The notes under the pieces were generated by a model, which was not told the origin of the DNA, did no database searches, and worked only from the letters and a program-made list of their open reading frames with translations. A DNA stretch of 64,000 bases, taken from Puccinia triticina. Lineage: Eukaryota; Basidiomycota; Pucciniomycetes; Pucciniales; Pucciniaceae. The stretch is taken from assembly GCF_026914185.1 (NCBI RefSeq), contig NC_070575.1, forward strand, positions 1,736,001 through 1,800,000, written 5' to 3'. Below are positions 32,469 to 44,664 of this stretch, one piece after another. Each line of letters starts with the position of its first letter. Position 1 is the first letter of the stretch. The position numbers were made by a program, and so were the translations under genes.

Positions 32469-34310
32469 CACAGAAGTTGAAGTTTGGTTTTATACTGGTG
32501 GAAAAAAGAAAATAGTCAATCCTTTATTATTGTACGGTGAGTACCTGACTATAAAAATGGGGGAGGTGTTAGATGTGTTGACTAACTGGTAACGGTGAGA
32601 CAGGTTTTCTGTGGGTTGAGGAAATGGGGAAGTTTGTTGATATGTTGGAAGTGACGCTTTCAGAAAGTTTGAAGACCCTACGCAAGGCGGCGGAAAATTT
32701 AATCAATAAATTTTGTGATGTGGTGATAAGGGAAAGGGGGGTATGTTCGAATTGAAGATGACGAGGAGGCAAGAATGAATAGATTGGGATGGAGAATGAG
32801 GTAGGAAGTTCCACTGACAAGTTGTACTTTATAGCTCAAATATGAGGATGGTTGAATGTGACATATCGAGTGTGCCGGTTGATGGTCAGATCGAGTGAAA
32901 CGTCCGTGAGATGGGGTCAGACCGCAGAGCCGGTTACATTCTGTCTGGACCAGTCGGACGATTGTATTGATGTTGTCTCGTGATAGGTGAAGCGGCAATT
33001 ACGGGTGTGACCTGTACAATGAGGCAAATGACAAAGGAAAGAGTAAGAGCGACCAGTCAGTTGTGATGGAGACATTTGATATGAGGAACATTTTTTTTTT
33101 TATCATGCAGCAAGGCAGGACGAACGCTTTGGTCAAGTAGAAGGCATTCGGGGAACTGCCAGGGGCTATGTGGGTGTCGGGCAAAGGTTTGGTCTGAGTT
33201 AGTTGGCTGCTGAGGAGATGAATGGTGAGTGTTGATGAAATGTCGTGGGAGGGGTCCGCCCAAGGCGGCGGTTGCATGTTGTCCGGTCCAGTCAGGCCAT
33301 TAGATTAAATTCTTTGCATTATAGGTGGGTCAAGCAACGTGCTATAGGTCGGTAAGATAAACGAACCAGGAAATCATTGTGATGCATAATCTGCACACGA
33401 AGGCGAGGGCAATGGAAAAGTGTAAAAGCAAGTCTTAAGTTGAAATGGAATTGTGTGATTTGAGAAATGGAGGTGACCTTTCTGTTCATCCGGAGGAGGT
33501 GGCGTGGGCGCAGTTGCTAGGAAATAATCGACGTAGCGAGAATGTGTGGAGGGATTTGGCTGGATTAAGAGGAGGGTGGGCTTGGAAACGCAGGGTCGGC
33601 CTTATGTGATGCATCAGGGTGATGCTGATGGTTGCTCGCAAAGTGGCGGTCTTGGTATTATGATTGGCGTGGAAACAGTTGTTGGGCCGGAGCATGAGAG
33701 GCAGGGGTGTGCTGTTGACGCCGTGGTGTTGAACTAACTTATATAGGGACGTGCTTGCTGGCGAGTTGGGCCTCTAGGGCTTCCCCTGTTGCATTTGCGC
33801 GGGTTGAGGTCCTCAAACTCATAGCCCCGACTTTTGCTTCGCACATTTGTGCCAGGCTGAGCGGGTTAACACCGGGACCTTTTCACCTGTGGCATGTCAC
33901 AGGCTGGGGGATCGTTATTAGTGAAACTCCTGTACATTCGATTTTACCAAGTTGATTTTTTGTTGAATTTTTTCTGCAAAGTTGTTAAATACAGGGGTAA
34001 CCCTTGAATTTTTTTTTGGTAAAACTGTGGTTTTAATAAACTTAGATTTGGTGTGGTGTATACAGCTTTCATGTATTTACCACACATGTACGTTTGTATG
34101 ATCAATCCTTGAATCCTGAAGTCATGAAGTTACATGCCTTCTTGGTTCAAGGCCATTAGAGAAAAAAAATGGTGGCCTATGTAGTCTTGAAGGCAAGAGC
34201 CTTCAATTTGGCTCCTGGGCGGCCAATTTGGTCCACAGGATGAAAGAGTAACATGGGATCAAAGTTTGACACCAGCTAAAATCAAAAATGGGGTCCTCAG
34301 GACTCACACC
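32469..34310. other. Region without a supported gene
   Basis: It contains many weak open frames on the minus strand (for example 32999-33277) with no motif and no splice support. A block near 33765-33915 is GC-richer. I see no RNA gene or repeat array. Confidence 0.4.
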
Positions 34311-34760
34311 AAATTTTGCCGCTTAGTCCCAAGTCCCTCCTTCGGAGAGAGGGACTGACTAAAGTTTGACATCAGGGTAGAGTTCAAGGCCTGGCCGCCA
34401 TGGGGGACAGGCCGCCCCTCCGGACTTTTTTCATCCCAACTTCTGCCCAACGCTCATTTACTGTCTGCAATGGCAGAAAGCCAATGGCCGACGTCGACAC
34501 AGACGTCCATCCGCCGTCCAACTGCACCCGTAGTTTTAGACCCAAGTGAAGAGGCCTGAAGCTGAACAAAACTTCTTCACCATAAACAAATAGTCCTGGG
34601 ATGATATTTCCAACATTCACCAAAGCAAATAACCGGGCCGCAACCGGCGTTGAAACCGAACTTAACAAAGTCCCTCAAGACTTCGGGGCTGAACTCGCGA
34701 AGCGAGCCTCCGTCAGGAGGGACTTAGACCCTAGCGCACCAAGCTCGCGTAGCGAGAATG
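34311..34760. repeat. Remnants of AAGTCCCTC-type inverted-repeat elements
   Basis: AAGTCCCTCCTTCGG...GAGAGGGACT (34329-34356) and CTTAACAAAGTCCCTC...GGAGGGACTTAG (34662-34729) are palindromic blocks. They are related to the termini of the elements at 3.9 kb and 44.6 kb and carry CGCGAAGCGAGCCTC-type hairpins also seen at 40.6 and 41.2 kb. Exact element limits are unclear. Confidence 0.4.
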
Positions 34761-35339
34761 GAATTTTGGGGTACTTTCTTGATTTTTTCTATAGCTCACC
34801 TATCACACGCACTCCCATGTGATTAGCTCAAGGTCAGCAGAAGATGCTGGAGAAAAGAGTAGAAATTATTCTATCTCCATTGATCCCCTCTACGTTTTAT
34901 TCTGGACAGAACTGTGGAACTGAGGTGCTGAGCACAGACCTTTTCCATGTAAAATCCACAGATTCAGTGTTTTTGATGTTTTTATTTGGAGTGGAGGGAA
35001 TGGATTGAGATGCCTCAAATTCTCCAGGTTGGACGGGTACAAGCGAGTCTTCAACCTCAGCAAATTTAATCTCAAGAAGGTTTTGGAAGCAAGGAATTAT
35101 ACACTTTTGAAAATTCCTCCCACCAAAATCTAGAATCTTGCCCCCGCAAAAAGGGGCGATAAGGCGGAAGTCCGCGAACCTGAATGTAGCCAAAGCAATG
35201 CAAACTCAATTTGGTTGCTAGGCAGGAAAAAAACAATATTCAAATCCATACAGCCAAAAGGGGTATGAAAAAAACACATTTGAAGGTACCTAGCCAACGA
35301 GCCGGGATGAGCCCACACATAGAAACCGGCCCTCAGAGC

Positions 35340-35930
35340 CAAGCAACCAAGCGTGATTCCTCACCGGCATGTCGGTGGTGCTGGCTGCCCGCCGAGGAGA
35401 AGCTTTCCTGAGACAGCCGGGTATGTATCAGGCAAGCGGGCACACCCCGTACATAGCTGCTCTCTGCAAGAACGTACAATGATATCGCCGAGGAGGAGGC
35501 CTCTCCAGCGAGCGGGTCTTTTGACTGCTTGCTGTGGAGGAATCTTCCTCGGAATCATCCCCGGCGAGCGGATCGCCGCTCGCCCGTGAGGATTCCTCCT
35601 AGGCGAGCACCTTGCACCTGCTTGCCGAGAAATCTTCCTCGACAAGCAGGTACAAGTGATCCGGGGCAACGGAAGAATATTCATTCCGGCCGAGTACAAA
35701 GGGCGCCAGCGGAAGAAGCCCCAAGTGTATGTATAACATGTATCTGCTTGACCGAGATAATTCCTAGACCTTGGCAAGCAGGTGTCATTTCCACATCCAA
35801 GGGCAAGAGGAAGCCTTCTGGGCGAGCGGAAGGGAATCCATCTTTGCCGAGTGTGTGCAAAATTGCTTGCCGAGGTCCTCGGCAAGCAGGCACTCATTAC
35901 TCCCGGGGGCAAGCCGAAAATTTGTCCCCA
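35340..35930. repeat. Array of imperfect palindromes (GCTTGCCGAGG type)
   Basis: At least six inverted pairs follow one another. Examples are GCGAGCGGATCGCCGCTCGC (about 35561-35580), CTTGCCGAGAAATCTTCCTCGACAAG, and GCTTGCCGAGGTCCTCGGCAAGC (about 35867-35889). Spacing is irregular (50-100 bp). The architecture resembles the interiors of the foldback elements at 16.9-17.5 and 44.8-45.3 kb, with unrelated sequence. It is not coding. Confidence 0.65.
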
Positions 35931-35966
35931 CCAAATAGGTACAAGGGTGTTGCCCGCAAGAGTTGA

Positions 35967-38900
35967 AAATACCCTAAGTAATTCTTAATGTGGAACGGTA
36001 TCCTTGGATATCGGGCCACAGGTAAAAAAAAAAATTACATACTTCAAACCTAATGATTATCGCTTCGGCTTTCCGGCAAGGTACGTGAGGATGATGAGCA
36101 CCAAGATTATCCCACATCATGTCCGGTTGTCTGAGCTCTCCTTGCAAAAAACAATCAGAAGTAATGTGTTTTCCCGAGGAGAGCCCTGGGACCACGGGCC
36201 CCATATAAGCAACCACCACTGTCCCCCAGCAATCCCCCATTCAACACATACCCACTCGGCCCGGAGCCAGCTTTGATATTTTGCTTTGTTTTGCATCGAC
36301 CATTAAGGGTTGTGATAGATATAGTCTTAGATATAGCACTTGGCAAATTTTCCATCGACCACAGCGTTCAAACTCTGCCCAGAAATCCACCAAGTTTGTT
36401 ATCTGTCTGCATCCGGCATACATACATATACTCCTTGAGCTTATTCTCCAACCTTTCAACCTTCAACGTTATAGCTCCTTTCGGCCCGCGCAACCTTGTT
36501 TAATCTTTAATCCATCTCCCACATCACCGCACCATCCGGCCCATTCCCTTCCGCATCACTCCACTCGCCCATCCACCTCCACCACCACGGCCAACCCCAT
36601 ACCCTTTGCCCCACACCCTTCACCCTCCCCCTGTTCCACTCGCCCATCCGGTTGACCGCCTCACCCCCATCACCACCAGCCCCCCTATAAGACCGACCCT
36701 CAACAGCTACGACTTTCCCACCATCCCCCACCGAAAGCATGTTACCCATTACTTCTCCTACAACAACATCCTTTCACTCTTCCGTGCTAGCCTCTATCGA
36801 CCAAATGCTAAATGTGCATTCCGAACCCCCGACCAACCTGTATCCTCTCATACTTGACATCGAAGACATCGTCCCGGAGCCATTTATTGAAGAGGTTCCA
36901 GTTCCGCACGGCGTTAAACTCCCTCCATGCACGATGCAAATGGTCCGATGGATCAATGGTACTGCACCCAGTTTTAATACCCATCCGCTCTGCTTCACCA
37001 TCCCCGTTCGATCCTTCTTTGAGGCCCACGACTTTGTCGAAGCGATGCAGGCCACAGTCCGATGGAACCTCGATAATACGTTCTACAACGAAGCCCCGTC
37101 TCTTATTAAGAAACCCGGTCGGCCAGCTACATTTTTTTTCAAGCTTTACTACGAATGTCCGCGCAGCGGATTCCACGAGGCGCCCATCAATTCCCGGAAA
37201 GCACCCTCTGGTCGAAAGTGTGGCTGTAAGGCAAGATTCACCGTCACCCACCATATTGCCACCAACTCGCTGCGGGTTGATTGGTTCTGGAAGCATTCCC
37301 ACGAGCTCAACACTAAGGAAGATATGGAAAATACCCGAATCCCCAAGGTTGTCCATGACTGGATCGTTGCCCGCGTGGATTCAGGTCTTGGATGGAAGGG
37401 GATCCGTCGCCTATTGTTATCTCGTGATCTTGACGCCGTAAGTTTTTTTTCACCTTATCGGCTCAGAATGTAGTACTGGGCAGTGGCTGAATCAAGTTTT
37501 CCATGTCAACTCCTCAGCTTTGTACTAGGACCGGTGCAGCCGTGCCAGCGGCGAATGGCGTTCTCTACGACATCGTCAACTACTTGATCAAGACGCGGCT
37601 CACCATCCAAGCTAGACGTAACCCGGACGTGTTTGTTTCGCTTTCTCTCTGGCAAGCTCACTTGGACAGTACCGGCTGGTACACTTACGCCCCCGCGCTC
37701 ACCGACTCGGAGGACTTTATGTTTGCCATCCAATCACCCTGGCAGCGGGAGATGATGGTTCAACACGGTAAAACCATGATATTCATTGACGCTACGCACA
37801 ATTCCGTCCAGAACTACTTTCTCTCTCAAGGTCGCAAGGTCAGCTTATACACGGTTCTCATCCGAAACCCCGTCACTGGTAAGGGGTTGCCTGTATGCTG
37901 GGCCTTCACCAGCTCTCTAGGAACGTAAGTACCTTTCATAATTGACTTCATCCACGCTCCCTCCCATGTTACCGCTTGTCACACCCAACCCAAACACTGA
38001 CTCGCTACTTTACTCAACAAAAAAAACAGGGGGCCTGTCGCACGCTTACTAATGTGGATACGATCTTCTTCTGGCCTGGTGCCACACGCCGTGATGAGCG
38101 ACTGTGCTCTGGCGATCAAGCGAGCCGTTGAGGAAGTGTTTGCCGACCTCTTCGAACAAGCACCGCTACTTTACTGGTGCCTTTTCCATGTCCTGAAGGC
38201 ATTGAAGACCAACGCCATCATTCATCTTGGCAAGCGATCACCCGAAGCAATCGAAGATTTCCGCCAGATGCTGTACGCAGTCAATTGCCCAATGAGCCGA
38301 ATGATGTTGTATCTCAGCAAGTGGCGGCAAATCAGCCCGACGTATGCAACCTATGTAGATACGCAATGGTACACTTATATCGAACATTGGTCGCTGCATT
38401 TTCGTACGGTAAGTTTTTTCTTGTTTTTCTGGCTCATACTTGAACACTGTGCAAATTCACTGAAATAACTTATGTGTGAATAAGACCGCACATCAGGGTA
38501 TGCATACGAACAACTATGCGGAAGCCTGGCACCGTGTCCTGAAGACTAAATACATCAAAGTATCCGAGCGGCCACGAATTGATGAGCTGACTCACACTTT
38601 CTGTGACGTCGTCGAGCCCGATTACGGCCGGGATTATTGCCAGGTGAACACAGGATTCGTCAAACAGAGGACCAACAAGTATCAAAAGCGGGCAAAGGAC
38701 CGTGCCAAAGGCTTCACGAAGGAGTACCTCCAAGTCACAGGGGCTCAGGTATACAAGTACGACAAGCACGTATGTTGTCCAACATCAACCTGACATTGAT
38801 GCATGAAACTGACGGAACTCTGAACTTAGTTTCAAGTAGATTCGTTCTCCAGGCCCACGGAGGCGTCTTATCGTGTGGATTACGAGCCCCCCTTTGGCGT

Positions 38901-40225
38901 CATTGAAGGTCGGCTCATCGCCTGTGGCTGCATGCACTTCATTCGTTCCGGAAGTGCATGTATTCACATGTACTTTCTGGCGCGAGAATACAAGATGCTC
39001 GTTGTTGAAAAGGCCCCCAGTAGGCCCATCTCCCACGCCGCTAACGGCATTAACTGCGACGCGGGCACCGATTCCGATGTCGAGGTCCTCACAAACCCAC
39101 GGGTACACCAGGCTAAATCTTCCAAGCGACCAAGCGCTACGGCTTTCTCACCTCGTGACCGGGACTTAGCCAAGAGGACTCGCCTGGATCACAAGGAATT
39201 CCCTGACTTTACCACCGCTCACCCAGCTTTCCTGACTGGTGGGGCCAACGCTCCCGTTCCTCCTGGTCCACGACCTAACAACAAACATCTCACAACGTTA
39301 GAATCTATCGTTTCACCCAAGCAGCTGACGGCAAAGGGAAGAATGACACAAAACTTCAATTCCGGCGTGTTCGCACTCAAGCGGGTCGTGGACGTACTCA
39401 AGAAAAAGAAGGAGCGGAAGGTGATGGCAAAGAATTCATCTCCAAGCGCCATGAACCGGCTTCAAGAGGTGTGCCACGCGCTTCTGCAATCGGTCGAAGA
39501 TCGTCTGGCGGGCTTTACGAAGACGGTAGCACCTGCGTTCCCGGGTATCAGCGATACTTCCCGGATGAACGGCGCCGAGATGACGGTCCTGATTGGTGAA
39601 CTGGTGGAGGTCGGTTGGGCGGCACTCAAACGTATGGACGACTTACTGAAAGTCGTCAAGAACTCAAAAGAGTTTGTCTCAAAGTCGGACGAGTTTTCCG
39701 TGGCGCTTTTCAGGGAGCGACTTTTTGAGGTGGTCGGGGTCTTGGAAGAGGGAAAAGTATTGGCTCCAAGGGTACAAATACGATAGGCCAACACTACAGG
39801 CGCAATGAGCTGATGGGGCGATGATATGTATACGGCAGGCGGGGGGGTGAGGAATCGGAGCTAGCAGATGTTTAAGATAGTGGGGAAACGGAGCGGAGGC
39901 CGAAGCGTTGCTTATAGCTTCAAGCGGTTCATCTTGGACCTCTGACTTGTGTATTTTCATCTTCCCATTTCCCGTCCACCTGGCAACGTGCCAATCTCCT
40001 TGTCTGTCACAATGTCATAATTGTTTGTCTCCGCTGCCAGTCCCGTTGCTATGTTGCTGATCACGTCTCTTGGTTACAAGCTGTGTGTCATGATTTGTCA
40101 TAGTAGCTACAAATTTCTCGATGATCTTCCTTTTTTTTCTTTTTACAAATTTTTTTCCTCTGTAATAATTTTTTTTCGGCACTGTCTCCACCCCAACCGG
40201 ATTCCTAGTTAGGAATTACTTAGGG
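35967..40225 (+). mobile_element. MULE (Mutator-like) transposon, limits tentative
   Basis: TACCCTAAGTAATTCTTAA (from 35967) and its complement (ending near 40232) form a 19-bp inverted pair on either side of the transposase gene. Weaker similarity runs further inward. A second right-hand version (GAATTGCTTAGGTTAGATTC, about 40343) leaves the true right end open. No 9-bp target duplication was found for this pair. Confidence 0.45.
36739..39786 (+). CDS. MULE transposase, 908 aa, five exons, apparently intact
   Basis: Exons 36739-37437, 37518-37924, 38030-38408, 38485-38769 and 38830-39786 total 2727 nt in one frame. The N-terminal FAR1/WRKY-GCM-like DNA-binding region shows YYECPRS, KCGCKARF and WKHSHEL. 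The transposase domain has the first catalytic Asp in IFIDATHNSV (about residue 324) and the second in VMSDCALAIK (about 393). The MULE-typical WCLFH Cys/His pair (about 418) and a Glu in NNYAEAWH (about 507) follow. A SWIM zinc finger CGCMH...CIH (about 623-635) and a long C-terminal tail come next. The product would cut MULE ends and give 9-bp duplications. No lesion was found. Confidence 0.88.
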
Positions 40226-40520
40226 TACATTCAGGTTTGCTGTTGCCCGCTTGGTTGGCCAGGGACCCAATTGGGAGGTTCAATAGCTGAGGTTGATCCT
40301 CCATCAAGTGCATATCTATGGTGGATTCTCTCAATCCAGAATTGCTTAGGTTAGATTCAACTTGCCAAGTTTGCGTTGAAACCCACAAGCAGACAGAGCA
40401 AACCCCAGAGATAATGCGGGGCTGCCCTTCCGGCTCTCACTGCGGAGCCATTACAAATCACCAGGGCCCCACACACACGCCCAGTGTGAATACAACTAGC
40501 GGTCTCGCACTAGTCATACG

Positions 40521-41304
40521 CTAGCCTAACACAATCCCCTCGTTCCAGGGGCCGAAGGACCGGCGCGCCGGGGGCGCCTCGCGAAGCGAGCCTCTGGAAG
40601 AGGGGCTTGCAACTTAAGTGCCCGTCCTGGGGTGAGAGATTTCCCATTTTCGCTGTATTTTGGGTAATATTCACTTCAACCGTGGATGGCGTCTTCATCT
40701 GAGCTCCCCCTCGGATGAGATGCACATTTCCCAGCAGGCGGGCATCTTGCCTTCCTGCTGGTATTTTTTTATTAAACATTCTTTAGAAAAATATCACTTT
40801 CCTGAGACTTGAAAGCTCTTGAAAGCTGGAGCTCAGCTCGGAGCAGGAAGGAATGGGAATCCACATGGAGCTGTACTCTAGAAGATACAGCCCATCAGTT
40901 TTTTTTTTCAGATCATTGACGGCCGCAATTCATGCAAGGATGGAATGCATCCGACTGGCGGGCTTCATACAGTGCAAGCCCTGAACAATCTGCCGGTCAC
41001 TCGTCTCAAAAATGTAAAACTTCAAAGGGCCATGGCCACCGGATGGTTTGCTGGATTTTATCCATGCTTGGGCATGGGAAGGGCCGGATGTAGGCCTTTC
41101 AATTGGTGTAACAGGCCTCGGGAAATTCCCTCTGCAAGATAGGGAACAAGCGGAGGCAAATTCCTCCCACCTAAATTTGAAAACCGCTCACGCCAAAAGT
41201 CAGGGATACCCCACAAGCCCCTCTTTCAGAGGCTCGCTCCGCGAGAGGCGCCCGGCGGTGTTTCACCCGCCTCCCTCTGAAACGAGGGGCTTGTGTTAAG
41301 CTAG
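40521..41304. mobile_element. Non-autonomous element with perfect 9-bp target duplication (Mutator type), 784 bp
   Basis: Inverted repeats of about 95 bp start CTAGCCTAACACAATCCCC (left) and CTAGCTTAACACAAGCCCC (right, complement). Both carry CGCGAAGCGAGCCTCTGGAAG-like hairpins and AGAGGGGCTTG. They are flanked by AGTCATACG at 40512-40520 and 41305-41313, a perfect 9-bp direct duplication. There is no coding capacity. Nine bases is the Mutator signature. Confidence 0.88.
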
Positions 41305-41511
41305 AGTCATACGGAGCGTTCACAAAGAGTGACATTTTGGCTGTCAAACAAATTTGAAATGTGACGATATGGGCGCCCAAAATTATTTATGATGTGGTCC
41401 GTCAATCTTCATTCACACCCTCACCCCAAACCAACCCACTACTTGATTTATTACAAACCTCTAACAAGCCTGTCAAGGTCCTATTCTAATCACCCAACAA
41501 CATTGATAGAG

Positions 41512-41844
41512 ATGTGCTCACTCCTGCCTTTTTTGACTGTCTTGCTTAGTGTTGCCACACACCTATATGTTGCTTCTCCTATCACTCAGGCTCGCGGCGT
41601 TGTCGACCAGAAATCACTGATTGCGCGTGGAAACTTACCGTACGGGATAAGGCCCATCGGCGGTTACCATGGTGGTGAGTGGAAAATGGAACAGTTAACT
41701 ATCAGTCTGCCTGACACCAGGCAGCCACACATCCATCCGAGTTCCAAATCTGACATTTCCAATCATCACAGGAGCTTGCACTGCTACTCATTGCTAGACG
41801 ATCATCCCGCGACCCGAGCACATATCAAGTTCAACTGTCGATAA
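41512..41844 (+). CDS. Possible small secreted protein, about 80-110 aa
   Basis: The ATG at 41512 opens with MCSLLPFLTVLLSVATHLY and then VASP, a typical signal peptide with a short N-region, a Leu-rich core and small residues at the likely cleavage site. Mature residues include ARGNLPYGIRPIGGYHGG. Read through, it gives 110 aa, mature part without Cys until late. A possible 48-bp intron (GTGAGT at 41675 to the AG near 41722) would give an 80-aa protein ending ATHC. Upstream in-frame codons to 41389 are probably leader. No homologue is recognised; small secreted proteins of this kind are common in rusts. Coding status is uncertain. Confidence 0.4.
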   Translation: MCSLLPFLTVLLSVATHLYVASPITQARGVVDQKSLIARGNLPYGIRPIGGYHGGEWKMEQLTISLPDTRQPHIHPSSKSDISNHHRSLHCYSLLDDHPATRAHIKFNCR

Positions 41845-42200
41845 ATTAATCCATTATCGCCTTTGGTTGCACCTTGTTCCTGCATTCATCTCGGCTCACA
41901 TATGAATCAATGTCAACCATCCTGTTCCAAGAGTCTTGTATCCCAAACATCGAAGTTCTCCGATAATTAGAGGCGGACAGCGAAGTGTCTCCCGAGTTCA
42001 GTTGTGTTCACCTTCCTATCACAATGTTTGATTGCTGCAATTCCACCTGAAACTTGTCAATGCCGTCCACAATTCATGCGATACTTGTTGCTATTCAGCC
42101 TTGACGTGCTTTTCTCCTTTCACAATGCGGAGAAATCACACTTTCCTTGATGTTGAAGTTTTGCCCATGTTATGAAAAAGGATTTGATGTATCTGGCTAA

Positions 42201-42813
42201 GAGCATCCACATTGGTTGCGTTAAAACCCGCACTAAGCCAAATTTAGTGACGAAACCACTACACCGGTGTCGGAAGTCCAACGGTATGGTCAAAATTTTT
42301 GGCGTTTGTCGATGAAGGTCACCAAATCTGGCAGCACCTATCAACAATGCTATAGCTGCGCATTCCTCCCCCAGCCAGCTCTGCATCTCCCCAACTGCTA
42401 CCCGAGAAGGACATACAGCCTCTCAATGTCGGACCATTCATCGAGAGGACTTGATGCTACTCAAGCCTCTCGATGACTGGTACAACCCGGTCATCGAGAG
42501 GGATCAACCCTTGCAATGAACGTTTTCCACCGGTCATCGAGTGTGATCCCTCTCTCCATGACCGGTTTGTACCCGAGCTTAACAAAGCCCTGTGAGTGCC
42601 CGAAGGGGCCACAGAGAACGGGCGGTCGCACCTTCGCGCCGCGCCCCCCAGCAGGCGGTGCTAAGTTTGATTTGTACCGGTCATCGAGAGTACATATTTA
42701 TGTACAAACCGGTGGTGAGTGTTCATATTCATACACAGCGCAGTCAGATGAAGTTGGCTCAACCGGGAGTTCTCCGCGTCGCTAGATTTGGCTCTCGCGC
42801 GATGCGGATGCTC
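42201..42813. mobile_element. GAGCATCC-type inverted-repeat element, 613 bp
   Basis: The ends GAGCATCCACATTGG (left) and GAGCATCCGCATCG (right, complement) share a further inner block GCCAAAT(T/C)TAG. The interior has CCGGTCATCGAGAGG palindromes like those at 44.8-45.3 kb. The flanking trinucleotides (TAA and TTT) do not match cleanly. It belongs with the elements at 44665 and 52037. Confidence 0.55.
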
Positions 42814-42975
42814 TTTATATGTAGACGTAGCCACCGGCCCACCGGTGAGATGCATATTTATGTAAGGACCATTTGGGTGCGCCGCGCGGGGGTTCGTGTT
42901 TGGCTTGCAAGCTGCATCCGGGTGAAGGTCATATCAGCAGTTTGCCGTCCTCCATTCAAGACTCAAGTTGCAAAA

Positions 42976-44332
42976 ATGCTCGACTCAAGCGGCGACCCTG
43001 CGAACAACCTGGCCGATTACTGGCAGGAGCGATCGACTCGAGAGGGTACGTGTGAATCCTCCAGCGTTTCATCATACCATCAACCTTGATTTTAACACAT
43101 CTCCACTGACTCTGATTTGAACTCGTTTTAGCCTTGGATCTAGTGGTCGAAGGATTTAGCCGTCTGATCAGCCAATCAGAAGTTGACCGGATAGGTATCG
43201 ATATTATACAGGAGATATCGTCTGGAGGAACATTCTCGGCCCTCTCTATTCACCAAATCAACTCGCAGGAAGATCTCTTGCATCGATTACACTCACACCT
43301 TCTACCCCTCCTCAACAACCAAATCAACACGCTCTCTCTATTGCTAATCCCATCTGGTTTATGGAAAGAACCGGCGAGAACAATCAAGCTCATCCTACAG
43401 ACCCAAACCGAATTCCAGGACACAATAGATCAATTCAAATCAATCATCACTACTGTCTGTCGAGGAATCACGTCCGAGAAAGGCGAACCAAAGACCAGCA
43501 CCTCAAAGGTTTAAAATGCTGTTGGATTAACCGTCTGAAGAGGAAACTGAAAGAAGGTATGCTGGATCGTATCCACGAAATCTGCCAGCATGCCCAGGAG
43601 ATCTTCAAACGAATCAAATCTGCACCGCAGGACCTGAATCGCAAGTTTGGCAGGTGTTCTCGATATTACAAACTTCTAACCGATGATGCACATCGCGCTT
43701 CGGAGCTCATCAAGTGGAGCATCCAATTTATGAAAGGTTCTGAACTCAATCTCGTTCAAGATGCTTGGGGGGGTCAGCTAGATCGTCTGGAAGACTATAT
43801 CTGGGAAATTATATGCGCCATCGATCCACGAACTAACTTACAGATAGCGGACGAATTTCAGAACCAGTCAAGACTTGTCCATGCATCCGTCATCCACCTC
43901 GCAAGAACATCACTACCAATGCTCAAGTTATCAAAAATTTTCTATACCAAACTATCAAAGCGCTGGATGAACCAGAGACACTTCTTGCCTTACAGTGACA
44001 TGTCTTCGGATCGAATCGAAGTTGTTGCCAACTCAATTGGATTCGTTTCTCAGGATATAGATGCACTCATTCATCTCTTCTTCAAAGCTGATTCTGACCA
44101 CAGCGAGACAACTTCCCAAGAGTTCACTCGGGTTACCAGCGATATCAAATCTCATTTGGAATCTGCTTTGCTTCCCATAGTCGCTCATTATCTACCGTTG
44201 ATCCCAGATACCGAATGTTTTTCATCCAAAGAATACTACAAAAATTGGCTTATTACTTGGAATACTCAGTATAACATCTCCATCAACAACTGGGACCATG
44301 CTGTGCAAATGTTTCACAGCACTCTCCATTAA
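42976..44332 (+). pseudogene. Rust-family hypothetical gene with one frame break
   Basis: Exon 1 (42976-43045) and exon 2 (from 43132) join in frame across a GTACGT...TTTTAG intron and read MLDSSGDPANNLADYW then LDLVVEGFSRLI. Near 43510 coding sense moves to another frame. It continues to 44332 as a mostly helical, Leu-rich protein (KLKEGMLDRIHEICQ, YYKNWLITWNTQYN, SINNWDHAVQMF). Over 43361-43510 both frames are open, so the change could be a one-base lesion or an unseen intron. About 410 aa in all. It resembles multicopy Puccinia proteins of unknown function. Confidence 0.5.
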
Positions 44333-44605
44333 TTTGTTCTTCTTGCTAGTTTTATTTTTATTTCTTTGGTTCTTCAGCTTATGTATTTAATGTGTTTCCT
44401 ACCGTGAGTAACATCAGTGATCACAAATTATTTGAGGTAGTAAAACAGGACTTCTTGAATGATCAATGAGGACTTGATTGACTTGAGTGTGGAATGCTTA
44501 CCACCATTTGAAGGTTTACAAGATGAGGAGGTAAAGAAAAAGAAAACGACCAACAGTGAGATGGAGGCAGTAGTTTTTGTTCAAACTTAACACAAGTCCC
44601 ACCGT

Positions 44606-44615
44606 GGTTGCAGGC
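44606..44615 (+). other. Left candidate target duplication of the 10-kb element
   Basis: GGTTGCAGGC precedes the left terminus and GGGTGCAAGC (54543-54552) follows the right one; 8 of 10 bases agree. A decayed 9-10 bp duplication is the likely reading. Confidence 0.45.
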
Positions 44616-44664
44616 GAACTTAACTAAGTCCCTCCCCCGCCTGAGGCTTTGCCGGAGGGACTTA

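Noticed and set aside
35967..40232. Firm MULE boundaries from the TACCCTAAGTAATTC pair
   Set aside because: No 9-bp duplication flanks this pair and a second right-hand variant exists near 40343, so the limits are given only as tentative.
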